From contig CM029128.1 of NCBI GenBank assembly GCA_016859345.1, positions 19,973,104 to 20,037,103 of the forward strand: DNA of 64,000 nucleotides, given 5' to 3'. Source of the stretch: Istiophorus platypterus. Its lineage: Eukaryota; Chordata; Actinopteri; Istiophoriformes; Istiophoridae. The position numbers and the translations under genes were made by a program. A model generated the notes under the pieces. The model was not told where the DNA came from. It saw nothing but the letters and a program-made list of their open reading frames with translations, and ran no database searches. This document shows, one piece after another, positions 1-11,700 of this stretch (positions within the stretch are counted from its first letter, which is position 1; every line of letters begins with the position of its first letter).

Positions 1-309
1 TTAAACAGAAGGCATGTCATCCAGGTCTCTTTAATATTCTGCATAACAGGATAATGCCTGAAAATTTTAGGTTTCTACAAAAACCTAAATTCTATACTTT
101 CTACATTTAAAATTTGTGCGTTAAGAAATTTAAATGTAAGAAAACAAAACTAAAAGGGCCAGTATACTGCATTCAAACTACCTGTCAATATCTTCAGGAA
201 CCCCCCCCCCCCCCCCGACTGGACCTTTCCAACAGCCGATTGGGAATTTTATTAGTTTTTCAGGTAGCTGGTCATAAAAAAAAAAAAAATTGGACTAAAT
301 GAAAAACTT

Positions 310-465
310 GACCTGAAAGTAAGGAGATCAAGTTATTACAATTCATCCTCCAGGGACCATAAATGTCTGTATAAAATTTCATACTTAGATAGTGGTGGAC
401 CTTTTTACATAAGACAGACAATCATTGCCATCTCTAGAGCCAGTGCTGCTAAAAACATTCAAACC
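310..465 (+). repeat. Dispersed fish repeat relic
   Basis: The motifs ATTCATCCTCCAGGGACCAT, AAATGTCTGTATAAAATTTC, GTGGTGGACC and ATTGCCATCTCTAGAGCCAG occur in order. This is a very common teleost interspersed repeat with CTCTGGGGACCATGAATGTCTGTAC...CATTGCCATCCCTAGAGCCA. It is recognised from memory and its superfamily is not certain. Confidence 0.6.
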
Positions 466-1354
466 GAAACTGACCCCTCTGTGGAGGGATTTTCTGTCTT
501 CAACCTTTATTTAACCAGGTGGCTCAGATGAAAAAAGATTTTTCAGGAATGATAAAATGATAAAATGAACAAAAAAGGATAATCCTAAGGTTAACATGAA
601 AATTGAAAATACCCCATTCAGCAATGTACAAGGACAAAAAAGCTATCATGAACAAATAAGTAGGGAGTGTGACACTAAACCAGGAAAGTCAAAGAAATTA
701 TTTGTTTTGGGTTGATTCTTTATCTGCAGGTGAGTTCACAGAAAAGTCCCAGTATCACAATAAGGACACTGATATGTTAAGGGTCACAGAGATACAGCAG
801 ATTCATTAGTTACATTAGTTTCATTCTATTATTACTATTATTACAAAGAGAGAGACAAAATGTTTTGATGAATTACAGCACAGTTTCTTTTACTGAAATC
901 ACTAATACAGAATGTTATCATGATAATTCGTCGTCTGTTCAAACAGCTTAAAACATCCTGTGTAACGACTAATAGCAGTATTTTGGTTTGGTAATATTGG
1001 ACGGAGAAACAGGAGTTGAAACAGGGAGTTTAAGATGGTTTATTGTGAAACAGGAGAGGTGCTAGTGCTGGAGGAAAGCGTGGAAATGGAGGGTGGAAAC
1101 AGGAGGCTGGGAGTTGATCGCTGTAGATGGTGGGATTGAAGCACTGGAAACAGAAATCATGTGAAGTCATGTCAAGCATTAGAAACACAGAAAATCACTT
1201 TGTAAATGCTAGAAAATGCTCAGGGGCCAAGGGAGTAGCTACCACCGAGGAGGAACAGTCTGACACTGGGGAAGTTTTACTGTGGAGTGGAGATTAGTGA
1301 GATGAGAAGAAGAGGTTCTCCTCTGCAGCTGCTGAATCAGGTGAGACATGCCCT

Positions 1355-1409
<55 letters not shown>
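1355..1409. repeat. (CA)n microsatellite
   Basis: A pure CA run of about 27 units in intergenic DNA. Confidence 0.98.
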
Positions 1410-1413
<4 letters not shown>

Positions 1414-1842
1414 ACAAAAACAGAAGGGAAAGAGGGGGCGAGAGAGAGGATGCAAGACCCTGGAGGGTCCTGGCTTGAACCCTGACAAGGAGAGTAGGAT
1501 GTCACAAGAAAATTCCCAAAGTGAAAGGTATTACTGAGGAGGTTGGGATGGCTGGATGGGCAAAAGTGTCTCAATTAAAGACCAGAGATGAGATAAAGCA
1601 TTGTCTCATTGCTGACCAACAATGAACACTGGTTTCCTGTAACCATGACCATTATCTTTCCCTTTATTTTGAATATGTGACTTTTTATTATTTAACATGT
1701 GCAGAAATTAACCATACTGTAAGAGAAACACCTTTTCATAACAAAAAACAAACAAATTAAAAGAAACCAAAACAATTTGTCATTTGTCATTGCTTTCCAA
1801 AACGTTTTGCATGGGTACTTACTGATCTGACACCTTAATTTA

Positions 1843-2035
1843 AAAGTCATTAGGATTAATCCTCTGGGCACCATGGAAGTCAGTACCAAATTTATGACCA
1901 TCCACTCTATAAATTTTAATTTAAAACAAAAGATGTCACCCTCCTAGCGGCAAATCTGGAGATCAGAGTCATTAGAAAACATCCTATGGAAACCATGAAT
2001 GTCTGTACAAACAAATCATAGTAATCCAACTGTTA
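1843..2035 (+). repeat. Two tandem relics of the same dispersed repeat
   Basis: Two partial copies are visible: GTCATTAGGATTAATCCTCT with GGGCACCATGGAAGTCAGTA near 1847-1883, and GTCATTAGAAAACATCCTAT with GAAACCATGAATGTCTGTAC near 1969-2008. Both match the repeat at 310-465, suggesting local duplication or nested insertion. Confidence 0.55.
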
Positions 2036-2044
2036 GTCGAGAAT

Positions 2045-2400
2045 ATGTAGTACATTCAGAAAGTATTTCATAAATAAAGAGGAGTGTGCCGTTTCCAAAT
2101 CCTGTCCAGCCAGTTGAATTTCCCACAGGTGGACTCAAATCAAGGTGAAGAAACATTTCCGAGATGATCCAGAGAATTTTGAGGCACTGGAGATAAATTT
2201 CAAGTGTCATAGCAAAGGGTCTGAATACTTATGTCAATATGATATTTCAATTTTTCTGGTTTACTAAATGTGGGGAAAAAAATAAAATTCTGTTTTCTCT
2301 TTGTCATTATGGGATATTGATTATAGACTGATTAGGGAAAATGGATTTAAATGTTTTTATCTTAGGGCTGCAACAAAACAAAATGTGAAAAAAAAAATTT
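2045..2400 (+). mobile_element. Tc1-type transposon remnant (terminal region)
   Basis: The stretch contains ATTCAGAAAGTATTTCA, GTGTGCCGTTTCCAAATC, CACAGGTGGACTCAAATCAA, CAAAGGGTCTGAATACTTAT and CTTTGTCATTATGGGATATT, ending GGGCTGCAACAAAACAAAAT. These are the characteristic blocks of fish Tc1-like elements whose ends read ...GGGGTCTGAATACTTTC... No transposase reading frame survives, and the order shows a large internal deletion. Confidence 0.7.
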
Positions 2401-4079
2401 GCAGAATGCATTGCACGTTCACTAAAGTGGCTAAAAGTGGTATATCTACTGCAAAAGCCTCATACAGATGTTTTGGAAGTGAGCTGAACATTGACCTATT
2501 TTGTTGTTTAGTTATTGACTTGTCAGTAGTACTACTGGTACTGTGTAATTCCTAAAAATTATATTTCACATAGCTGATAACTTAAAGAGAACATGCTGAG
2601 AGATTAGCTGTAGTGAAATCTGTTCAGAACACTGGAAAACATCCACCAGCCCCACCTCATAAGAAAAATAAAAAAAATCACTGAAGGGTGGAGCTCTCAC
2701 ATCGTCTCTGTAGTTAACACTCACCAGGACTCTGCTGCTGTGACAAAATGAGGCAAACAGAAATAAGGCATCATAGCTCACTACCAATCTTAACTTCTAG
2801 CTCTCGAGTTGAGAATCAATGACTTGCAATCCCTCAAGACTAAGTTTTAATTGAAATATTTTCAGGCTGGAATGAGTTTAGTCAAAGGGTCATTTCCCCT
2901 TATTGATATTGATCAATACCACTTTCATGTCTGTCGGATGAATATGAAGCTACAGCCAGTAGCCACTTAGTATAGCATAAAGACTGGAAACAGGGATAGC
3001 AATTGCTACCTCATCTACCTCCAGCAGCTACTGTAAAACAAACTGTAAAGTATAGAACTGAAAAAATGACAAGTTTAATTTTATGGGGGGTTGAATTGCG
3101 TATTATTGCTTGAACAGGGCGGCAATGTTATGTCACTGACAGCTGAGGATGAGGTTGAGTCGTCAGTACAAAAGCTGAACAGCTGTATGAGGAAATATCA
3201 GGCTCTTGGATATAGGTCAAAGCTAAAAAAGCAAGCGGAATGTAAATTTAGCCTAAAAGGATTTTCCGTAGCAGCTGAGGCTAATGGGTATTGCAGTATT
3301 TAGAGCCATCTAACTGAAGAAGATGACATTGCAGTCTCAGATATTTCTGTGTTGAGGAATAGGGAATATATCATTTGAAACAAACTTTCAAATGGAAATT
3401 TACAGCAGGAAAAATACTTCTGGAACTAATTCTGAGTCCCACTTTGCAGCTCTTAAGAGGAAGTGGTGCATTACACTGGCATGCTTTCGACATAAGTTTT
3501 TTTTAGTTGGCCCAATTCAGTGAAATATCTTGACTAATAACTAAACAACTTTCCCTTCAGCATTAGGTTATATGATGTCACTCTCTAATGCTCGAGGGCG
3601 GGAACAGATGAAACCACTTCAGCGAGTCAGAAACAAAGTTTCACCCCGAGCGTGGGAGAGAAGACAGTCTATTGCAGACACATCTTCAGCTCAGGAAGCA
3701 GTTCCTTCCTCTGAACAACCAGTTCCTCTGAACTTGTGACATGACATGTAACAAGTCCAGGCTTGCTGCGACAGGTCGTAACATGAAGTCCGTAAACATA
3801 TGCGATTAGTATCAAGTGGGGACTTTTCCTGAATTAAACAGAAATTACCAAAGCTAAAGAAAAAGATTCACAAAGGTGAGATCCAACAGTTTGTTGTATA
3901 TTTTTTGTTTGTTTAAACTATACACAGATGATAATTGTATGGGTAGTTACCAGAGGTGCATTGGTGTGTATACACATATGAATGACTAATGCCCACCTAT
4001 GAGCCCTGGAATTTACTGTTGAACTAGTTAAAAATAGCCAGAAATGCACATAACTGTCATAGTCATTTGTCTAATCTAT

Positions 4080-7000
4080 GGAATTAAAAGCAAATAGGAG
4101 ACCTGATATATACTTAGACAGTTTCTCTCCTATTGACATTCCACAACTGACTTCAGTGATCTCTTTATCTAAACCATCAACCTGTCTCTTAGACTCCATC
4201 ACAACCAGGCTACTTAAGGAAGATCTTACTCTTAGTTAGCACTTCTCTATTAGACTTAATCATTCTGTCCTTATCATCAGGCTATGTACCGCAGTCCTTT
4301 AAAATAACCTCCTCTCAAAAAGCCTTCCTTCAATCCAGATGTTTTAGCCAACTATTGAGCCATGTCTAACAACACTGGTGAAGGTTTTGAATGATCTACT
4401 AACCGCATCAGATAAAGGACTTGTCTCCGTACTGTTAAATCTTAGTGCTGCATTTGACACTATTGACCATCAAATCCTATCACAGAGACTGGAGCATTTT
4501 ACTAGCATTAAGGGCTCACTCTTAGATGATTTGAGTCCTACTTATCAGACCGATTTAAATCTGTGCACATTAACAATGAATTCTCCATCTACTCAAAAGT
4601 TAGTCACGGAGTTCCAAAAGGTTCAGTGCTTGGACCATTTTTAATCACCATATATATGCTTCCTTTAGGCAATTTAATCAGGAAACATTCCTTAAACTTC
4701 TATTGTTATGCAGATGACACCCAATTGTCCCTTTCAATGAAGCCTGATGAAACCAATCAATTAGCTAAACTTCAAGAATGCCTTAGGGATATAAAGATCT
4801 GGATGACCAGGAACTTCCTACTATTGAACTCAGATAAAACTGAAGTTATTGCACTTGGCCAGCAACACCTCAGAAACACATTATCATATGAAATACTTAC
4901 TCTAGATGGCACTGCTCTGGCCTCTAGCACCACTGTTAGGAATCTTGGAGTTGTCTTCAATCAGGACACGTCCTTTAACTCCCACATAAAACAAACTTCA
5001 AGGACTGACTTTATTCAGCTTCGTAATATCGCAAAAATCAGGCACATCCTTCCTCAAAATGACACAGAAAAACTAGAAGATGCTTTCGTTACTTCTAGAC
5101 TTGATTATTGCAACTCCCTATTATCAGTCTGTCCCAATAAAACATAAATAGTCTCCAGCTAATTCAGTATTGACAAGAACCAGAAACAGAGATCATATTT
5201 CTCCTGTGTTAGCTTCTCTGCATTGGCTTCCTGTGAAATCTGAAAGACAATTTAAAATCCTCCTCCTCCTCACCTACAAAACCCTTAATGGCCAGGCACT
5301 GTTGTGCTTCAGAGCCTCATACGGGATTTGGTTATCGGCAATAGTTAATGATTATCAAAGATAATCATTAATAATTATCAAGATTGAGATGAGTGGGATT
5401 AATCAAGATTAATAATAACAGGGCATCACCGGGAAAACCCAGACTAATAAACAAAATTCAGATGCAACCTCACATAAAGCACCACTTGTTGTGCAGTGCA
5501 GGAACAAGATCTGGCTATTAGCAATAATTACTGATGATCAAAGATAATCATTGGTAATTATTAAAATTTAAAGGAATCTGATTAATCTAGACCATCAATA
5601 ACAGGGCACCACGTGAAAACCTGGACCAATAACCAAATATTGGATGCAGTCTCAAAGGGGTGATCGCTCAGAATTGCCAATATTTAGGAAATATTGGTAT
5701 TTCTAGAGTGAATAGAGAAGGAGTAGAGGTCGGCACTGACTCCATCAACCAGCTCGGTATCACAGTATATGAACAGAAAACACAAAGACCACTTCTCATT
5801 TAAAGATAACAGAATTTATTATCATCAGTAATATCAATTTCCAATTAATATCATTTCTGACTAATAGGTCCTATCATGCACTACTACTACTGACTACCGA
5901 CTACAGATCATAAAACAAGTATTGTAGTGTGTGTTGGGGGGGGGTATGTGTGTTTTAGTGTAAATGTGTGGGTGTGTTTACGAGGATATATATGTGTGTG
6001 TGCGCCTGAGGAGAGGCGGTGCAAGATGGCGGACGTGACTCATTACTGTCACGTCACGTGAGGGTCGGCCGGAAGGAAGTCTGTCGAGTGTAATGGTGGC
6101 TTGTTGGCAACACATGACTGCACAAAACTTCCCTGCGCTCAGGTGTTCGAATAAGAATGTGTGTTAGTAAAAGAAGAAAAGAGGTAGATGAGTTCGGCAG
6201 TGACGTTCTGGCGATCGAGGGGCAGTATTTATCTGTGTCACGCAGACTTCACTCAGTTCAGCTGATTAGTGTCGCAAGTCTGGGCCTTTAACCGACACGG
6301 AAAGTACTGGTCTCGATCGTGAGTGCAGAGTGGGACAGAAGTTATCCGCTGCAGACGGATGAATTATATTTCATACAAGTAAGGTCACCAATGAATAAAT
6401 AACAGCAGCACACAATATTTTCACAACAATTCAAACAGCTTAACACGCACTAACTGCTAATATCTGCCCAGAGCTATATGTCTCTTACTCTTTGCAAATC
6501 CAGCGGTGTGGTTAGTTCGTCCTCGGTGTTCCTGTGCAGGCGAGGAGGCGTTGGTTAGCGGCTATCAGCGGCTAACGTGTCCTCTCGGCGAGATGGCTAG
6601 TCTTCGGCAAGTCGACCTAATACTGAATTAGTTCGTTGACTTTGAAAGAAGCAAAGTGTGTGTTCCTTCGTCTTCTTCTTGAAATGGGTAGGGCTCGTTA
6701 ACTACCAGGTTTCGCATCCGTGGGTATCCTTTGGCATCCGGGCGAGAGGGTCGATCCATGGTCTCGAACCGGGCTAACTGTGTTTCTTCCACAGGGGAGA
6801 GTGGAGATCAGCTCAGGAAATCCATAGCCCTGATAGTTGGTCGGTGTACACAGGAAACTCCTAACTAGGACTAGAGCGACCTAATCTAACCTCATTATCC
6901 CAGTAGAACACTTCGTTCCCAGAATGCAGGACTACTAGTGGTTCCTAGAGTCTTCACTAGTAGAATGGGAAGCAGAGCTTTTAGTTATCAGGCTCCTCTG

Positions 7001-7555
7001 CTGTGGAACCATCTTCCACTTTGGGTCAATGAGGCCAACACCCTCTCCACATTTAAGAGTCAGCTTAAAACCTTCCTCTCTGATATAGCTTATGGTTAGA
7101 ACTGGCTCAGCATTAGCTTGAGCCTTCCCCTCATTATGCTGCTATAGGCCTAGACTGCCGGGGGACTTCCCATGATGCACCGAGCTTTCCTTTCCACCAC
7201 CTCCTCCTCTCTCCCTGTGCACATTAACACCTCAAGATTGCTTGTTACTAAATGTCCTTCCTCCCCCCTGCAGTCCTGTGCGTCGTCTCCTCTCTTCCTC
7301 CTTTTTCACTCTCAACCCAGCCAGTCGAGGCAGATGAGCCGAGTCCCGTTCAACATTTCTACCTTTTAAAGGAGAGTTTTTCTTTGCCATTGTCACCAAG
7401 TGGTTGCTCATGGGGGAATGTTGGGTCTCTGTAAATAATAATTATAAAGAGTCTGGTCTAGACCTGCTCTATATGAAAAGTGCCCTGAGATAAACCCTCT
7501 TATGATATGGCGCTATATTAATAAAACTGAATTGAACTGAATTGACTCTCGTTCC
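4080..7555 (+). mobile_element. L2-like LINE relic, interrupted
   Basis: A 5'-truncated, decayed non-LTR retrotransposon. The reverse-transcriptase blocks are in order: LLNLSAAFDTIDHQIL (4432-), SHGVPKGSVLGPF (4602-), NFYCYADDTQLSLSM with the catalytic DD pair (4697-), DIKIWMTRNFLLLNSDKTE (4789-), and the C-terminal LHWLPVKSERQFKILLLLTYKTLNG (5220-). Frameshifts separate these blocks. After an unrelated insert the element resumes at about 6905 with GLLVVPR, GSRAFSYQAPLLWN and LKTFLSD. It closes with the tail GGCGCTATATTAATAAAACTGAATTGAACTG near 7511-7541, typical of fish CR1/L2-group LINEs. It is nonfunctional. Confidence 0.85.
5325..6900. mobile_element. Insertion within the LINE, unclassified
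   Basis: This segment interrupts the LINE between its ...LNGQALLCFRAS coding and GLLVVPR blocks. It begins with two imperfect direct repeats offset by about 183 bp (about 5325-5500 and 5508-5660), sharing CAAAGATAATCATT, ATAACAGGGCA and similar blocks. Downstream is GC-richer sequence with a TG-rich tract (5930-6003) and GATGGCGGACGTGACTC at 6025. No protein homology was recognised. A solo LTR or a noncoding DNA element are both possible; the ends and target-site duplication could not be fixed by eye. Confidence 0.4.
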
Positions 7556-7669
7556 CTAACTTTGCATTTGGGCAATGATGGGTGATGAAATGGATGAGTA
7601 TAGTTTTAACAGTAGTAGCACCTTACACATAAACTTGTGTTTAAAGCTGGTCTTAGGTGAATGGAGGCA

Positions 7670-7885
7670 GATGCGGCGGGCCAGCTGGATGTCCTTGGGC
7701 ATGATGGTGACCCTCTTGGCGTGGATGGCGCACAGGTTGGTGTCCTCGAAGAGGCCGACCAGGTAGGCCTCGCTGGCCTCCTGCAGAGCAATGATGGCCG
7801 AGCTCTGGAAGCACAGGTCGGTCTTGAAGTCCTGGGCGACTTCCCTGACCAGACGCTGGAAGGGCAGCTTGCAGATCACCAAGTC
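7670..7885 (-). pseudogene. Histone H3 gene fragment (about residues 59-130)
   Basis: A gap-free 72-codon match to the H3 histone fold: KLPFQRLVREVAQDFKTDLC, FQSSAIIALQEASEAYLVGL, FEDTNLCAIHAKRVTIMPKD, IQLARRI. The N-terminal tail, the alphaN helix and the last residues (RGERA) are missing. An in-frame TAA lies four codons upstream, and the frame runs on into unrelated sequence after RRI. Differences from canonical H3 include R63C and R83C (CGC to TGC, consistent with CpG decay), I74V and SAVM to SAII. It is a nonfunctional captured fragment beside the LINE tail. The GC-rich codons contrast with the AT-rich surroundings. Confidence 0.9.
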
Positions 7886-8755
7886 TATGAGTTGTTAACA
7901 GCTCCAACAAACAGAGATTTTTTGCTCTAAACTTCTCACATTGTTTAATTTCAATAACTGTTCACATGATCCAATATCTCACCAAAAATCTAAGATAAGA
8001 GAGAAAGCCAAAAAACTGAAAAAAGGCTTCTGCAATCGAACTTTGTTTCTTCTTTCCTCTTGTATTAATTATCTCACCACCCCTCAGATTCATCTATTGT
8101 CCCTGTGTATAAAACTGTATATAAAGTGATATGCTGCTATACAGTAATGTCGTATATAACAATATTATTAATCAGAGGAACAAAACCATCACTTTTACTT
8201 TCATTATTCAACTACACTTTACTCTTAGTGCACATGTACTTTTCCTTAAGTGCCTTTTATGCAGGACTTTTACTTGTAATGTACAAATACCGTACTGGTA
8301 AATTTACTTCAGTAAAGGATTTGATTACTTCTTCCACCAATGCTGACTTGCCATTCAGATTCTTATCCTTCAGTCACTCTAGCAGCTTTCATAGCATCAT
8401 AATCTACCATTTTATTACTTCCTAGCAAGCTACCTACTACAAATGAAACAGCTATACACAAAAAAGTATTTAGTCAAAAAATTTTAATGGTAAAGAAAAT
8501 TTGAAAATTTGAAACCAAATTTTAAGGAACTTTAATAATATAACAGCAAAATAATATACCGTGAGTTTTTACTCCTTCCTGTTACCTAAAAGAAAATTTG
8601 AATGCAGGACTTTTACATGTTATAGAGTGTTTTAGCTTAGAACTGTACTTTTACTTAAATCGACCGCCTTATTCACTTCATGTCATTTCCCCTTCAGGCC
8701 GTGAGCAATAAAAACAAAAGAAACATTCAAAGTACTGCATTATAAAAATGGCACA
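7886..8755. other. Intergenic, common fish repeat
   Basis: No gene was seen. Most of 8120-8650 belongs to a widespread repeat; the remainder is AT-rich unique sequence. Confidence 0.5.
8120..8650 (+). repeat. Teleost interspersed repeat (ACTTTTACTT family)
   Basis: The blocks CAGGACTTTTACTTGTAATG (8262-), CTTCAGTAAAGGATTTGATT and ACTTCTTCCACCAATG (8326-) match a very common teleost repeat. A second partial copy with GAATGCAGGACTTTTACATG lies at 8600-8655. A reverse-oriented copy is at 24605-24705. Confidence 0.6.
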
Positions 8756-8761
8756 TTTATT
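8756..8761 (-). terminator. Candidate distal poly(A) signal (minus strand)
   Basis: AATAAA on the minus strand, followed about 20 nt later by TATAATGCAGTA. If used by tcf4, the 3' UTR would exceed 9 kb. An AATAAA on the opposite strand at 8707-8712 makes this a convergent pair, as often seen between tail-to-tail genes, but no plus-strand gene was recognised. Confidence 0.25.
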
Positions 8762-11700
8762 GCTACAGAACAGTCATGAACATGAACGTCATTGAATCAC
8801 TACAAGATGAGAACCAACAGGCAAAGAACGGCCAACTGTTGGGCTGGTACGAAGAATAAAACCCTCAGCACAGAAATCAAAAAGAATCTGTTCTCCAACA
8901 GCTCCACTGATCTGGAATAAAAACAAAATGTAATATTAACAACATCAACAATAATAGCAACCATAAGGACGATAACAATTATAGAACATAAAAAACAGTT
9001 AAAGAATACATCATTAACCAGAATTATTAAGAAAATATAAATGTAGAAAAAAGGATGTGCACAGACAAATACACTGAAATAAGGTTTCGAGGCACTCAGC
9101 CACACACTGGAAAAAAAAAATGTAACTTTTAGGTTTTTATTTTTGTTTTTTTTTCTGATATTTGTACTGTCATCTGTTGGCGGGGGGGGGGGGGGGTAGC
9201 ATTGTGGCCTCTAGCCATAATGACACAGGAACCCCCACATGCTTGTCTACACTAACACATGGTTCAAATGAAGCATCTTTAAATAAACTGGAATTAAAAA
9301 AAAAATCTCTTTTGTCTATTTTGAATATTTCCAAAAATTTACCAATTTGAATATTTTATTGTGGATACGCTGTTTTCACTCAGTAATTTGACTTAATTTT
9401 TCTTCACTTTTTCTTTTCAGTGTTCTTGGTATAAAACGATTGCCTCTGCCAAAAATAATAATTAATATATGATTGATGTAGTTTAAGTTTTACACTAAAT
9501 CTACCCTACAGCAAAAGAGCATTAGCTTAAACAAAAAGGCCCAGGCACTGACAGCAGGGTGCTTTTTTCTTTTTTTTCTTTTCGGTCTCTTCACTGAATT
9601 CGATCACAAGGAACATGAAGGAAGAAAAAGGCCACAGATCATATGTCTCATATGTTGAGAATAATACTGAAAAATGAGGTATGTGTTTGACAACGACAAT
9701 ACTTACACACGGAACCTGACTGAATAGGAAGATGAGTCAACATCAGCTGTGCTTGTTATTACTGTTGCTGGAAACTACCTTTAGTGTTTCAATTGCTATA
9801 TCAAATTGTAATTCTGAACTTCTGAATTGTAGCCGACATCACCAATCTCAATAGGTCTGGTGTTCTCACTGAAAGCTACTTAGCCAGCTGGAGACACAAC
9901 TGACCATCACAGCTTAACATGTAGTCATCCTTTTGCGACAAGTGAGGATAAGATGAATGTAGCTGTACAGGTTGCTGTGAGTTGATTTACAGAAAAATAT
10001 AGCTCTCAAATCAACAAATATCTTTGATCACTGTAAAAAGAGAGCGTTCCCTTGTAACAAACAAGCCCAAAGATCGTCTGTGCAAGCAACTTATTATGAG
10101 CAATAGTTAGGTGTTATAATCAGGCAACCTCTGGCCACCATAGGAAATATGATGACGGGTGACGTTGTATAAAAAGCAAAAAAGTCTGCATTAGGAGGAG
10201 GTTGGGGTGGATGGATGGATCAACAAAACACAGCCCCTTCATATCGAGTTTTACCAAGTGAGCATTGTTTGTTTTATCAATAACCATTCCACAACCTTAA
10301 CTGTATGTTAACCATGACAACAAAGGCCTGCTGCTATAGGGGCACTACTTCAGCAGATGGGTCGAGTCAGAGGTTAGGAAAAAACGTTGTATTGGCTGTT
10401 CCGGTTGGATGATTTGATGTGTGAAAAAGTTTCAATTTACTGCTTCTTGCAACTATTTTACCGTGGTGACTTTGCTGACTGAACTGGCAAGTCAGTCTGA
10501 TCAACGGCATATTTTCAACCAGTCATACTCTCAGATCACTTCTAATTTATGGAAGACAGTACTACTTTAAAAGTTTTGAAGGATTACACAATGTTCCGTC
10601 TGACAGCAAAAACCCAAAAGTAAAAAAAAATCTCGGTCAAAAATCAAACACAAACTCTCACTATAAACTAAGTGGTCTATAGTGAGAGGGCTGAGGGGGA
10701 CACAGATAAATCATTTTAAGTCAATAACTGAACAGTAATTATACTGACGCAGTTAATTTGTGGTAACAGTACATTATCTACATTTTCCAAGGCACAAACC
10801 TAATAATTTGAGGGAACTAGTTAGTCAATTTAGAGAGTCTAAAGTTATAAAGTGGACCAAAAAAAATCAAGACTAAATAAAGCCATACTGTTCTTGCTGG
10901 GGAACCCAGACTATCAAGTAACTCTGGACCAAGTTACGTATAATAAATTCAAACCTTTTAAGATATATTGTACACTATTTGTCCTCAGGTTCTCTTAAAC
11001 AATCAGTTCACTCGAATTGCAAATAAAGATTTCTTACAAAGACTTACTGGCATCTAGCCATGCATGTAGTTTGGGTTTTATTTGTTTTGGAGTTATCTTC
11101 CACCAGCCAAGTAAAATGGAAGGACTGATTTTGTTACTGAAAATCAGCATCAGCTCTGAAGCTGTCTGATTTGCATGTGTCTTGTTTATTGAGCATGAGC
11201 TGAAATAAAAAGGTGAAAACTCAGACTATGGCTTTAGCAGTTTGTGTTCCACAGTTTTAGTATTAACTGCACGCAGCAAATGTCCTGTTGATTATACTGT
11301 CAACAAAACACAGCTGACAACAGGTTGGATAGGTGACAAGCTTACTGGTTAGACAAATGTGACATATATTCCGTCCAGGTATATTATTTTCTCCCTTGAT
11401 GTAGTAAGGCTAGTAGTTTTTCCTGATTTCATTGTTTATGCTGATCCAGGCTAAATATGTTGTGGACTTGTCTCTGCACTGCACAAGCAGAGATGAAACT
11501 GATTTGAATCTTCTGATCTGACTCTAAGTGAGAATGTGTGGTAGAAATGACCAGTTGAAAACCATTTTACAGATGCAAAATGTCCCAAACTGATCTATTT
11601 ACTGCTGCTATCATCGACTGTGGCTTTACTGCACATATTTTAATAAAACTGAATGTCAAATACTACTTCATAAAACTTTCTTAGGACCCTAAGAGAAAAG

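Larger units (their letters stand above)
1..4080. other. Repeat-rich intergenic DNA, no gene seen
   Basis: No coding gene is recognisable. The stretch holds a C16 homopolymer at 201-216, (CA)n at 1355-1409, relics of a dispersed fish repeat (310-465 and 1843-2035) and a Tc1-type transposon remnant (2045-2400). The sequence 3590-3890 is less AT-rich and ends with a donor-like AAAG|GTGAG at about 3876, but no homology supports an exon. Between 2400 and 3590 nothing was identified. Confidence 0.5.

Noticed and set aside
1440..1490. TCCTGGCTTGAACCCTGACA resembling a tRNA-derived SINE B box on the minus strand
   Set aside because: No matching A box at the right distance; a short match is expected by chance.
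3590..3890. Possible 5' UTR exon with a GTGAG donor on the plus strand
   Set aside because: There is no start codon context, no downstream exon and no homology; the donor-like word alone is not enough.
6755..6800. GGTCTCGAACCGGGC, resembling a tRNA T-arm
   Set aside because: No acceptor stem, D-arm or anticodon arm can be folded around it on either strand.
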